Shown: positions 53,798 through 62,522 of the stretch, piece by piece
Numbering within the stretch: position 1 is the stretch's first letter
Layout of the letters: each line of letters opens with the position of its first letter
Source of the DNA: Laspinema sp. D2d
GTDB lineage: Bacteria > Cyanobacteriota > Cyanobacteriia > Cyanobacteriales > Laspinemataceae
Reading direction: 5' to 3'
Assembly (NCBI RefSeq): GCF_025370755.1
Contig: NZ_JAMXFC010000003.1
Location: forward strand, 62,001 to 126,000
Length of the DNA stretch: 64,000 nucleotides
The notes under the pieces: model-generated
The model's database searches: none
The model's input: the letters and a program-made list of their open reading frames with translations, nothing else
What the model was told of the DNA's origin: nothing
Made by a program: the position numbers and the translations under genes

Positions 53798-55111
53798 ATG
53801 GGGTCTGAACATTTGCAAGCAGAGGAACTGCCAGAACAGCTCTTAGATCTGGCAAAGCAAGCGGGGGTCGAGGCGGCGGAGGTGTTTCAGTCGCGATCGC
53901 ACTCTCGGCCTGTTTATTTTGAGGCAAATCGTCTCAAACAACTCGAAAGTGCTCAATCGGAAGGTACAGCGCTGCGACTCTGGAAGAATGGACGTCCGGG
54001 TTTAGCGGTCGCTTATGGGCCCGTAGACCCGAAATCCTTGGTGGACCGGGCGATCGCCTTGAGTGATTTAAACCAACCGGAAACCATCGAAATGACGGAA
54101 AACCGTTCTGCATCCTACCCCGATTTAGGGGAAATGGTGCCGGTGGAACAGTTGCTGGACTGGGGAAAAGAGGCGATCGCCTTGGTTCGCGATGCCTACC
54201 CAGAAATTCTCTGCAATGGAGAATGGGATTGCGATAGCGAAACCACCCGCCTGCTTAACTCCAATGGTCTGGATTGTAGCTATAAAGACACGACTTTAAG
54301 TTGCTATCTCTCCGCCGACTGGATTCGCTCAGAAGATTTTCTGAGTGTCTCTGACGGCCAAACCCAACGGGGACGCCTGGAACCGAGGGGCGTAGCTCAC
54401 CAAATCTTGCAACGGTTAGGCTGGAGCCAGGACAATGCTCCGGCGATCAGTGGTCGGGTGCCGATTTTATTTACGGCCAAAGCGGCGGATATGCTATGGG
54501 GAACCGTGCAAGAAGCCCTCAATGGGAAGCGAGTCTGGGAGCAATCCTCACCCTGGAGCGATCGCCTCGGGTCGGCGATCGTCTCTGAGTCTCTAACCAT
54601 TTCTCAAGAACCGGAGGCGGGGCCTTATAGTTGTCCTTTTGATGATGAAGGAACCCCGACCCAACGGATCATTTTTATTCAAAATGGGGTGCTTCAGCAG
54701 TTCTACAGCGATCGCACGACTGGAGGATTACTGGGAATCGGCACCACTGGAAACGGATTTCGCCCCGGTTTGGGCAGTTATCCCACTCCGGGTCTATTTA
54801 ACTGGCTAATCCAACCGGGTTCTAAGTCTTTAGCCGAACTGATTGCGGGATTAGATGAGGCGATCATCGTCGATCAAATGCTCGGGGGTGCAACGGGAAT
54901 TTCTGGGGATTTTTCCATTAATGTAGACCTCGGTTTCCGGGTTAAAAACGGTCAGGTTATCGGGCGTGTCAAGGATACGATGGTAGCTGGAAATGTCTAT
55001 ACTGCTCTCAAGCAGGTCATCGACATCGGGGGGGATGCCGAATGGAATGGTGCTTGCTATACCCCTTCTCTCATTTTAGAGGGCCTCTCGGTTACAGGAA
55101 AAACCTATTAG
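53798..55111 (+). CDS. TldD/PmbA-family protein (PmbA/TldE-like)
   Basis: A 437-residue protein of the TldD/PmbA family. It has the N-terminal VEAAEVFQSRSHSR..YFEANRLKQLESAQSEGTALRL, LLNSNGLDCSYK, and C-terminal glycine-rich segments (GGLLGIGTTGNGFRP, GGATGISGDFSI). The zinc-binding HExxxH motif of TldD is absent, so it is the non-catalytic PmbA (TldE) type. In other bacteria PmbA and TldD form a protease acting on microcin and antitoxin peptides. No tldD is adjacent; a partner would be elsewhere. Confidence 0.88.
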   Translation: MGSEHLQAEELPEQLLDLAKQAGVEAAEVFQSRSHSRPVYFEANRLKQLESAQSEGTALRLWKNGRPGLAVAYGPVDPKSLVDRAIALSDLNQPETIEMTENRSASYPDLGEMVPVEQLLDWGKEAIALVRDAYPEILCNGEWDCDSETTRLLNSNGLDCSYKDTTLSCYLSADWIRSEDFLSVSDGQTQRGRLEPRGVAHQILQRLGWSQDNAPAISGRVPILFTAKAADMLWGTVQEALNGKRVWEQSSPWSDRLGSAIVSESLTISQEPEAGPYSCPFDDEGTPTQRIIFIQNGVLQQFYSDRTTGGLLGIGTTGNGFRPGLGSYPTPGLFNWLIQPGSKSLAELIAGLDEAIIVDQMLGGATGISGDFSINVDLGFRVKNGQVIGRVKDTMVAGNVYTALKQVIDIGGDAEWNGACYTPSLILEGLSVTGKTY

Positions 55112-55540
55112 ATTTGATGATTTCCGACTGGGGGGACTCCCCCTTTCTCCCGATCTTTGCTCCCCCTGGATTGACTGGGGTTATAGAATCAGAAATTGAC
55201 GCTCGATTTGGATGAGCCTACAATTTTTTTCCGAGTCTATTCCAGGTTTTTAGTTTTTTGGTTTTCCCGCAATATTAGGGTCAATTTCTGCTAACAAGGC
55301 ATCCAGGTCGCAGGGTTTCAATCTACTTAAAATGAATAAGTCATAATCCACACCCTCACGGGTGGGGAGGAAAACAGACTAAGCCTGCCTAAGCAGGCTC
55401 AAAGAGAAAAGAAAAAAGCGACTTGAGACAACCCGATTGGGTATCAAGTCCGCATCTTTTCAAAACCTAAATTCAACAACGACTTGGGAATTGATAGGGA
55501 TGCAAATTCCCCAACTTAAATACTCATAGCAAACAAGATC
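55112..55540. other. Intergenic stretch with dispersed repeat
   Basis: About 430 nt. Positions 55379-55455 are copy 2 of the dispersed repeat (listed separately). The right end holds the promoter of the ClC gene. No gene was identified. Confidence 0.6.
55379..55455 (-). repeat. Dispersed repeat, copy 2
   Basis: Read on the minus strand it carries GATACCCAATCGGGTT, then ~40 nt later GCCTGCTTAGGCAGGC and AGTC, matching the order of copy 1 at 5711-5795. The GCCTGC-CTAA-GCAGGC hairpin is perfect here. The spacer between the two blocks differs from copy 1. Confidence 0.6.
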
Positions 55541-58243
55541 ATGTGGCTCCAGTTCCTTTTCTCGCAGAGTTGGTTACTGGCAAGGCTTAGAGCTTTTTTC
55601 CTGAGACCAAAACGGCTTGCCATGTTTGAAGCCTGTTTAATTGGTTTGGTCTCTGGACTGGCGGCGGTTTTCCTCAAACAAGGGGTCGGATGGCTGGGGG
55701 GATGGCGGATTTATGCCTCGTTTAATCTGCCTTCTTGGATTGGGTTACCCCTGATTGGACTCATCGGCGGGGTGGTTGCTGGATTTCTTGTGGAACGTTG
55801 TGCCACGGAAGCGGCAGGAAGTGGCATTCCCCACGTTAAGGCGGCCCTGGCTGGGGTGCCTTTATCCCTGGATTTACGAGTGGCTGTGATTAAATTAGTC
55901 AGTACAGGGATTACGGTGGGGTCTGGTTTGACCTTGGGGCGGCAGGGTCCAACGGTGCAAATCGGTGCGGCGATCGCGGCTGAAATTGGCCGCTGGTTTC
56001 CCACCTCCCCGGATTACCGACGCCAACTGATTGCCGCTGGTGCAGCCGCTGGTTTAGCTGCTGGATTTAACGCCCCCCTCGCCGGTGTGCTGTTTGCCGT
56101 TGAAGAACTCCTGTGTGATATTTCGGCTTTCTCCCTCGGTCCCGCTATCCTCGCCTCCTTTATTGGGGCGGTTGTTTCCCGAATTTTAGGGGGAAAAAGT
56201 CTCGATTTGAATTTAAGTACAACGGGCTTGCAAGCCCAATTTACGGTCCCGGAAATCCCCTTCTACCTCCTTTTAGGAATTCTCTCCGGCTTGCTAGGGA
56301 CTCTCTTCACCCAAGGCATTGTTGCGAGTATTAAATTTAACCGCAAGGTGATCCGAGTCCCCCTGCCTTGGCGCATGGGACTGGCGGGATTAATTTGCGG
56401 GGTGGCGATCGCCTTGTTACCCCCGTTGTTTCGCAATAATAGCGGCTTACGCGAGTTCCTGATCAGCGGGTCCCCCACTGCCGGGGCCTTGGCGATCGCC
56501 TTCCTGAGTCACTTTTGCCTGACCATTATTGCGGCTGGATCCGGTGCACCGGGCGGGTTATTCGCCCCTTCCCTGATTCTCGGTTCCGCTTTAGGCTATC
56601 TCGTGGGCATTTGGGAATTTTCGATCCTCGGTGCCGGATTACCGACTACTTACGCCCTAGCAGGCATGGGCGCTTTTTTCTGTGCTGTCTCTAAAGCGCC
56701 AATTACCGCTGTGGTGATGATTTTTGAGATTACTACGGACTTTAATTTAGTCCTCCCCTTGATGATTGGTTCTGTGGTGTCTTACCTCGTCGCGGAAATG
56801 GCTGAAAGCGGTTCTCTTTACGATAAGTTACTCAAACTCAATGGGATTGACCTCAAAGCCGAAGCCACCCCGAATGCCATTCTAAGTGAGATTCGCGCCG
56901 CCGATGTCATGCAACGTCGAGTAGAAACACTCAGCCGCGAAACCTCCATTGAGGAAGTGGTTCAAGCCTTCTCCCGCTCTCATCATCGCGGATTTCCAGT
57001 CCTAGATGGGGGAAAATTAGTGGGCATGGTAGCCCAGTCGGATTTGGCAAAAATCTCTAAGCTGAATTTACCCCCAGATACCCTCCTAGAAAAGATTATG
57101 ACTCCCCAGGCGGTGAAAGTCTCCCCTCGGGATACCTTGATGGAAGTGCTCTTTCAACTCAACCGCTACAATCTGAGTCGGGTGCCGGTAACGGAAGGCA
57201 GAAAGCTGGTGGGGATTATTACGCGCACGGATATTATTCGGGCGGAAAGCGATCGCCTCACGGGAAAACAAGGATTTGGACCGCACCCCGAACCGTCCTA
57301 TCTGGTCTATCAGACGCGATCGCCCGCCACAGGTCAAGGGCGCTTACTCGTCCCCCTAGCTAATCCAGAGACGGCCCCCGCATTGCTGCGCTTGGCCGTG
57401 GCGATCGCCCATCAGCGCAACTATGAACTCGAATGTCTGCAAACCATTGTCATTTCCCGTCACCAATCCCCCGATGAAACCGCCGTCACAACGATTCCCT
57501 CTCGGCGGTTATTGCGCCTTGCTGAACGCATGGGCCGGGATTGGAATGTCCCCGTGCATACTCAAGTTCGGGTGGCCCATGATGTCGCCCAGGCCATGCT
57601 GGAAACGATTGATGAGCGACATATCGACCTGGTGTTAATGGGATGGAAAGGCAGTACCGGCACTCCGGGGCGGATTTTTGGAAATGTGGCAGATACCATG
57701 ATTCGTCAAGCCCCTTGTGATGCAATTTTGGTGAAAATGGGTAAAACCTCCTTTCCCCCCTCGCGACGGAGGACCGAAACCCAGCGTTCAGGCAAAATTT
57801 CCGTCTCGAAAACGGGACTAGAACGCACTCTGCCGACTCATCTATCGTTTCAACGGTGGCTGGTTCCCATTCGTGGTGGCCCGAGTGGGTTAGCAACGGT
57901 AAAATTACTGCCCGGATTGGTGTCGATGACCGCTAATCCGGAAATTCGTCTCTGTCAAGTGTTTGGGCCCGGAACTTATGGGGCCGATCAGGGGGTCCTT
58001 GACCAGGCTCTGGCCTTTCTGGAACGGCAAGTCCCCTGTCCGGTGATTTCAACCTCCCTTTGCGCTAACTCGGTTGAGGATGCGCTGATTGATTTGGCCC
58101 AAAAAGACCAATGTGATGTGATTGTCCTGGGGGCCAGTCGGGAAGGTTTACTGCACTCCGTGGTCAAGGGAAATATCCCCGAGGCGATCGCCCGCAATTG
58201 CGATTGTACGGTGATGCTGGTTCGCACCGCCACCGCAAGTTGA
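55541..58243 (+). CDS. ClC chloride channel/transporter with CBS pair and two USP domains
   Basis: A 900-residue fusion. Residues ~20-430 are a ClC membrane domain with selectivity motifs GSGIPHVKAAL, GRQGPTVQIGAA and GAPGGLFAPSL. Residues ~450-575 are two CBS domains (VMQRRVETLSRETSIEE and IMTPQAVKVSPRDTLME) that bind adenine nucleotides. Residues ~600-730 are a universal-stress domain with a GWKGSTGTPGRIFGNVAD ATP-type motif. Residues ~765-900 are a second, more diverged USP. The external gating glutamate (GREGP in most ClC antiporters) is Gln135, so the protein may conduct without proton coupling; the intracellular VEEL glutamates remain. The CBS and USP parts suggest control by cell energy state (inference). 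Confidence 0.93.
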   Translation: MWLQFLFSQSWLLARLRAFFLRPKRLAMFEACLIGLVSGLAAVFLKQGVGWLGGWRIYASFNLPSWIGLPLIGLIGGVVAGFLVERCATEAAGSGIPHVKAALAGVPLSLDLRVAVIKLVSTGITVGSGLTLGRQGPTVQIGAAIAAEIGRWFPTSPDYRRQLIAAGAAAGLAAGFNAPLAGVLFAVEELLCDISAFSLGPAILASFIGAVVSRILGGKSLDLNLSTTGLQAQFTVPEIPFYLLLGILSGLLGTLFTQGIVASIKFNRKVIRVPLPWRMGLAGLICGVAIALLPPLFRNNSGLREFLISGSPTAGALAIAFLSHFCLTIIAAGSGAPGGLFAPSLILGSALGYLVGIWEFSILGAGLPTTYALAGMGAFFCAVSKAPITAVVMIFEITTDFNLVLPLMIGSVVSYLVAEMAESGSLYDKLLKLNGIDLKAEATPNAILSEIRAADVMQRRVETLSRETSIEEVVQAFSRSHHRGFPVLDGGKLVGMVAQSDLAKISKLNLPPDTLLEKIMTPQAVKVSPRDTLMEVLFQLNRYNLSRVPVTEGRKLVGIITRTDIIRAESDRLTGKQGFGPHPEPSYLVYQTRSPATGQGRLLVPLANPETAPALLRLAVAIAHQRNYELECLQTIVISRHQSPDETAVTTIPSRRLLRLAERMGRDWNVPVHTQVRVAHDVAQAMLETIDERHIDLVLMGWKGSTGTPGRIFGNVADTMIRQAPCDAILVKMGKTSFPPSRRRTETQRSGKISVSKTGLERTLPTHLSFQRWLVPIRGGPSGLATVKLLPGLVSMTANPEIRLCQVFGPGTYGADQGVLDQALAFLERQVPCPVISTSLCANSVEDALIDLAQKDQCDVIVLGASREGLLHSVVKGNIPEAIARNCDCTVMLVRTATAS

Positions 58244-58435
58244 TAATGGATAATGGATAATTGATAATTGATAATTGATATAGCGTTTCTTAAGCTAGTT
58301 AGGTACGCTACTCCGGTCAAAGTTCCCCTTGCCAAGGGGGATTCAGAGGGATCGTTCGGATTTGATTCGCTCGAAAACCGCTATAATTGATAATTATCAA
58401 TTATCAATTATCAATTATCAATTATCAATTTTAGA
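58244..58435. repeat. Heptamer tandem repeats flanking a small inverted-end element
   Basis: Left: GATAATG/GATAATT heptamers (58244-58279). Right: the inverted heptamers ATTATCA (about 58386-58431). Between them lies ~105 bp whose ends, ATAGCGTTTCT and GAAAACCGCTAT, are imperfect inverted repeats. It looks like a small non-autonomous element sitting among short tandemly repeated repetitive (STRR) sequences. Confidence 0.6.
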
Positions 58436-59561
58436 AATCAACGCCGCGCTTGAGTTCTACCCCTTGGTTAGCATAATGTTTGTGACAGAAGACTTCTGAG
58501 TGAACACTGGCTAACTCAAAGTAGGCGGGAATATTTTGACACCGCCCGGTGATAATGATTTCCGTATCTTTGGGTTTGCGGAGTAAGGCATCGACAATGG
58601 GTTGAACTTCCAGCAGTTCTAGGTCAACGGTGGGATTGAGTTCATCCAAGACAATGGTTTTATAGAGTCCCGAGGCGATCGCCGATCGCGCAATTTCCCA
58701 CCCCCGTTCTGCCTCTACATAGTCAATTTCTTTCTGCTGACCCCGCCAGACAATGGCATCGCCACCACAACGCTGATGATCCACCAGATTGGGGTAACTG
58801 TGACGCAACGCGGCGATCGCTGCATCTTCCGTATAGCCACTTCCCCCCTTCAACCACTGCACAATCAGCACCCGATGGGATTGGTCCTGACTGATTCCCT
58901 TCCCGATCGCCTGCAACGCTTTACCCAAAGCACTGGTAGACTTACCCTTGCCAGCCCCTGTATAAATTTCAATCCCATCGATGCCATTTTCCACCCCTCC
59001 GGCATGATAGTGGGACTTCATTTCCGAATGTAAATCCGCAATCTCCAATAAAGCAGGGGGTGCCGATCGCCCCGTGGCAATAATTTCCAGATGTTCCGGT
59101 TTTTGCTCAAGAGTACGAACCACCTCATCTGTAGAGAGTAAACCTAAATCCAGAACCGGATTAATTTCGTCCAAAACCACCACCGAATAGAGACCCGAGG
59201 CGATCGCGCCTTTTGCCACATCCCAACCCCGTTGCGCTTCCAGTCGGTCAAAGCGGGTAATTTCATCCGGTCCAAAAAATTCAGCCCTTCCCGTGCGAAC
59301 CTGATCAATCAGATGTGGAAAACCCCGTTGCAAAGCCTCGATCGCCGCATCTTCTTCATAATGCCGCGCCGGACCCTTGAGAAACCGCAACAGCAGCACT
59401 CTGCTTTGCAGAGGAGTATTAATGCCCAAGCCAATCGAACGCAGCACGACTCCAAGGGCCGCCTGAGATTTCCCCTTTCCCGCACCATCATAAACATGAA
59501 TCTGACCTACAATGCGCTCTTGGGAAACAGCCGTGCGAATGCCGATGCCAGTTCTTGTCAT
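58431..59561 (-). CDS. Duplicated corrinoid adenosyltransferase (CobO/BtuR type)
   Basis: A 376-residue protein with two complete CobO/BtuR-like domains in tandem. The first begins GQIHVYDGAGKGKSQAALG, the second IEIYTGAGKGKSTSALG. Both have a P-loop (GAGKGKS), the substrate region EDAAI.AL, and the downstream VVLDEINPVLDL / IVLDELNPTVDL motif. CobO adenosylates cobyrinic acid a,c-diamide or cobalamin to form coenzyme B12. Typical members have one domain of ~190 residues and work as dimers, so this may be a covalent dimer. Both halves look intact. The gene starts with ATG 59561 and stands alone. Confidence 0.88.
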   Translation of the reverse strand: MTRTGIGIRTAVSQERIVGQIHVYDGAGKGKSQAALGVVLRSIGLGINTPLQSRVLLLRFLKGPARHYEEDAAIEALQRGFPHLIDQVRTGRAEFFGPDEITRFDRLEAQRGWDVAKGAIASGLYSVVVLDEINPVLDLGLLSTDEVVRTLEQKPEHLEIIATGRSAPPALLEIADLHSEMKSHYHAGGVENGIDGIEIYTGAGKGKSTSALGKALQAIGKGISQDQSHRVLIVQWLKGGSGYTEDAAIAALRHSYPNLVDHQRCGGDAIVWRGQQKEIDYVEAERGWEIARSAIASGLYKTIVLDELNPTVDLELLEVQPIVDALLRKPKDTEIIITGRCQNIPAYFELASVHSEVFCHKHYANQGVELKRGVDF

Positions 59562-59635
59562 AGCTCCCAGTATTTTATGAATGCCTTCTCCTCTTATTAT
59601 CAGAGTTCTCGTCCCCTTTTCCCTAATTCAAAGGA

Positions 59636-59907
59636 GATTGGGGGATGGGGGATGGGGGAGATGGGGAGATGGGGAGGATGGGGAGGATGGGGGAGATGGG
59701 GAGGATGGGGGAGATAGGGGAGAGACGGGAGATAGGGGAGAGACGGGAGATTGACTGACATCGTTATCCCCCCGTTCAACGTCACGCCTTCGATCGTTTC
59801 CTCCCCATCTCCCCCATCCTCCCCATCCTCCCCATCCTCCCCATCCTCCCCATCCTCCCCCTCCTCCCCATCTCCCCCATCCCCCATCCTCCCCATCTCC
59901 CAATCAG
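59636..59907. repeat. Second nonamer G-rich/C-rich inverted array
   Basis: The left arm (59636-59757) has GATGGGGAG-type units turning into GGGGAGAGACGGGAGATA repeats. The right arm (59800-59907) has CTCCCCATC units. The arms are inverted with ~45 nt between them. It occupies most of the divergent promoter gap between the corrinoid adenosyltransferase gene (starting at 59561) and fraC (starting at 59942). Same family as the array at 40492. Confidence 0.82.
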
Positions 59908-59941
59908 GTAGAATAGGCAAGATTAGGAGCCAATAGCCATT

Positions 59942-60469
59942 ATGGTTTTTCCTCTGCCCACAATTTTGCTGCAAACCTTTTTTTTAACCATTTCAGTTGC
60001 CATTGAATCCTCTGTATTTTATTCACGTTGTCCAGTCAGCCGGAAAACTAGCGTTGAATATGCCCTAGCCATTAATTTAATTTCTGCTTGTGTGGGTTGG
60101 TTCTTCTTCTTTTATATCGAACCTTTTCTTTCCCCACCCCTCAAAATTCAACTGATTACCTACGTTTTTTTAAATCAATTAGGAGAGGGCGGGCTTTCTT
60201 TAGTTTTTTTGATTGGGTTTATCGTGTTTTGGGCTAACTTCGCTATTAAATTGATCAGCTTAAATTTATTTAACAAAGTCATTGACCCCACTTATCCGCT
60301 TAAGCCAGAATATGAAGCAGACTTAGAAAATGATTCGAGATATTCGACCAGAAAAATTAAAAAAGCTCCCGAACGAAGACAAGCAATGGCTGTTTTATGG
60401 GGTCATTGCTATAGTCATAGCGTAATTTTATTTGTTTTATGGATAAAAGATATTGAAAATCTAAATTGA
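59942..60469 (+). CDS. fraC: Filament integrity protein FraC
   Basis: A 175-residue membrane protein matching FraC in size and layout: three hydrophobic segments (LPTILLQTFFLTISVAIESS, ALAINLISACVGWFFFFYI and LSLVFLIGFIVFWANFAIKL), a charged stretch, then GHCYSHSVILFVLW. In Anabaena fraC-fraD-fraE are needed for filament integrity and intercellular exchange, and FraC acts at the septum. The identification rests mainly on the three-gene order. ATG 59942 follows AGGAG at ~12 nt, just right of the second inverted array. Confidence 0.85.
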   Translation: MVFPLPTILLQTFFLTISVAIESSVFYSRCPVSRKTSVEYALAINLISACVGWFFFFYIEPFLSPPLKIQLITYVFLNQLGEGGLSLVFLIGFIVFWANFAIKLISLNLFNKVIDPTYPLKPEYEADLENDSRYSTRKIKKAPERRQAMAVLWGHCYSHSVILFVLWIKDIENLN

Positions 60470-60596
60470 GAAAATACCAGCGGTTTTATTCACTTTTATT
60501 CAATAAGTAGATCGGTAAAAAATCAGAAAAATAGGCATCAGTATTATATTTTTTTAGGGCTTCTTAGTCCTGTCTTTCACCTTTTACCTGGCTAAA

Positions 60597-61586
60597 ATGC
60601 TCAAATACTGTATTGATAGATTGAGACCCCCCCGCCCCTTTTGTTGGGAAACCTTTATTTTATTAAGCGTATTTTCTTGGTTGCTTGCTGCTTTTTCCTC
60701 ACTACTTGTTCCTCCGGCATGGAATGCCTATCATTTCACCCATACCGGGGGATTGATATTTTTTGTTTTGGGAACGGCTTGGTGGCAATGGGAACGACCT
60801 ATAAAAATATTTGGCATCAAGATCGGTCCTTGGATTGTGGGATTATTACTCAGTCTTATTTTGTTTGATGATTTAGATGAAAATTGGCGTCATCAAGCGA
60901 TGATTGTGACTTGGCCGCTACTGACTGGTTTGGTGCGGTCTATGCCTAAATTTTTTAGAGGACAACTCTTACCAAGCTGGCCTCCAATCTCAATTCGGAA
61001 AGAATTAACGGTGATGTTTTTATTTCATGCTTTAATAAGTTTATGGTTGCAATTTGGATTTTTGATGAATCACTGGATGATAAATTATCCAAGTTTATTA
61101 ACAGAAGATTGGACCCGAAGTTCATTTGCGATCGCCCGGGGAATTGAAGTGCCGGAAATCCCCCACGGAAATATCCTGATTAATGAGATGGAAGCGTTCC
61201 TGCGAGAACAAATAGAAGGGCAACAGTGGCCGCGAGCAAATCAAGTGATTTCGGGATTGCTGGAAAACCGAATTAATATTGATGATGCGGTTAAGAAAAG
61301 GTTACCAGAAATTGAAGAAAACGCATGGTGGAAACTAGGGGGAACGGTGGTTCAGCGTCAAGGAGGATTTGGCATCACCTTATTGGCAATTTTTGACGGG
61401 GTGCCCTTAGTCTCAGAGGAATATTATCTGGAAAAAGCCTGCGAAATCTCGCGGACTTTTCGTCAACCGGGACCGACAAGCAGTCGCCCCCCGGTAGAAG
61501 CGTTAGATCGGGCTGAGGTGGAATGCGCACCCGCCAGCGATCGCAAATCCGGACCTATTCCCTCATTAGGGCAAGGCTTCGATTAA
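60597..61586 (+). CDS. fraD: Septal junction protein FraD
   Basis: A 329-residue protein of the FraD/DUF5357 type. Five membrane segments (residues ~18-175, from FILLSVFSWLLAAFSSLL to VMFLFHALISLWLQFGFLM) are followed by a soluble region that should be periplasmic, rich in Glu/Arg helices (EMEAFLREQIEGQQWPRA). In Anabaena FraD locates to the septum and is part of the septal junction plug. It lies 127 nt after fraC. Whether this species makes gated septal junctions cannot be told from sequence. Confidence 0.87.
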   Translation: MLKYCIDRLRPPRPFCWETFILLSVFSWLLAAFSSLLVPPAWNAYHFTHTGGLIFFVLGTAWWQWERPIKIFGIKIGPWIVGLLLSLILFDDLDENWRHQAMIVTWPLLTGLVRSMPKFFRGQLLPSWPPISIRKELTVMFLFHALISLWLQFGFLMNHWMINYPSLLTEDWTRSSFAIARGIEVPEIPHGNILINEMEAFLREQIEGQQWPRANQVISGLLENRINIDDAVKKRLPEIEENAWWKLGGTVVQRQGGFGITLLAIFDGVPLVSEEYYLEKACEISRTFRQPGPTSSRPPVEALDRAEVECAPASDRKSGPIPSLGQGFD

Positions 61587-61716
61587 AATAGAACAACTGA
61601 GGCAATTCTCAGGGCTAGATTGACTGGGGAAAGTCTCTTGAGGTTTCTATTGCATTTTAGCCCCTATTCCTTTAAAATTTGCTCATAGCAAAATCGAGAA
61701 AAGTTGAAATTGAAGC

Positions 61717-61723
61717 GAGGAGG
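61717..61723 (+). promoter_or_regulatory. Ribosome binding site GAGGAGG deciding the fraE start
   Basis: A near-perfect anti-16S match stands 7 nt before the GTG at 61731, inside what would otherwise be the coding region of a longer FraE. It favours the GTG start. Confidence 0.7.
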
Positions 61724-61730
61724 TGTCTTG

Positions 61731-62504
61731 GTGAACCCAGGCAGAACGTTGGCGATCGCAAACAATGTCTTTTGGGAAGTGATTCGCGCTCGCGTCCTCT
61801 ATTTTATCATGGTGTTTGGGTTATTTTTTGTCGGGGCAATGCGCCTTATCCCAGAATATGCTGTTCTCACTGAGGACAAAATTCTTCTGGATTTGGGAAT
61901 TGCGGCGATCGGTCTTTTGGGATTAATCGTTGCAGCATTTGTCGGGACTGCACCCATCCAAAATGAAATCGAAAATCGCACGGTTCTTGTGTTGCTGGCT
62001 AAACCCATTACTCGCGGTGAATTTATCGTGGGCAAACATCTCGGACTCTGCGGGGTACTGGCGGTCCTGATTACGGTGACGATGGCGTTATATTTAGGGT
62101 TGATGAGTTTATCTCAAGTAAACTATCCCCTGGTGAGTCTGCTTGTGGCAGCATTTTATCTATTTTTAGAACTGTCGTTACTCACGGCGGTGGCGATCGC
62201 CTTAAGTGTCTTTACCAGTTCCTTACTAGCGACCCTTTTAACGTTTGCCGTTTATGTCATGGGACACCTGAGTGAGGATATCGTTACCGCTGGTGAACTG
62301 AGTAAAAATTCGACGGTAGAAGCGATTACCCGAGGGTTATATTTAATCTTACCCGACTTATCCCGCTTAGACCTCAAAAATCAAGCGGTATATGGGATCC
62401 TGCCCGATGCTATGACCTTGATTTTCAATTTCATTTACGCCTTATTTTACATCGTGCTGCTGTTGGCGATCGCCAATTTAATCTTTTCCCGACGAGAATT
62501 TTAA
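61731..62504 (+). CDS. fraE: ABC-2 type permease FraE
   Basis: A 257-residue permease with six hydrophobic segments, starting at VNPGRTLAIANNVFWEVIRAR. The segment after the first loop has IQNEIENRTVLVLLAKPITRGEF, typical of ABC-2 permeases. It is the third gene of fraCDE; FraE of Anabaena is likewise an ABC-2 permease needed for filament integrity. Its ATPase partner is not in the window. I chose GTG 61731: GAGGAGG lies at 61717-61723, 7 nt upstream. The frame begins at 61704, but those extra codons include the ribosome site itself. Confidence 0.88.
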   Translation: MNPGRTLAIANNVFWEVIRARVLYFIMVFGLFFVGAMRLIPEYAVLTEDKILLDLGIAAIGLLGLIVAAFVGTAPIQNEIENRTVLVLLAKPITRGEFIVGKHLGLCGVLAVLITVTMALYLGLMSLSQVNYPLVSLLVAAFYLFLELSLLTAVAIALSVFTSSLLATLLTFAVYVMGHLSEDIVTAGELSKNSTVEAITRGLYLILPDLSRLDLKNQAVYGILPDAMTLIFNFIYALFYIVLLLAIANLIFSRREF

Positions 62505-62522
62505 ATCTGTATCGTTCTCTCT

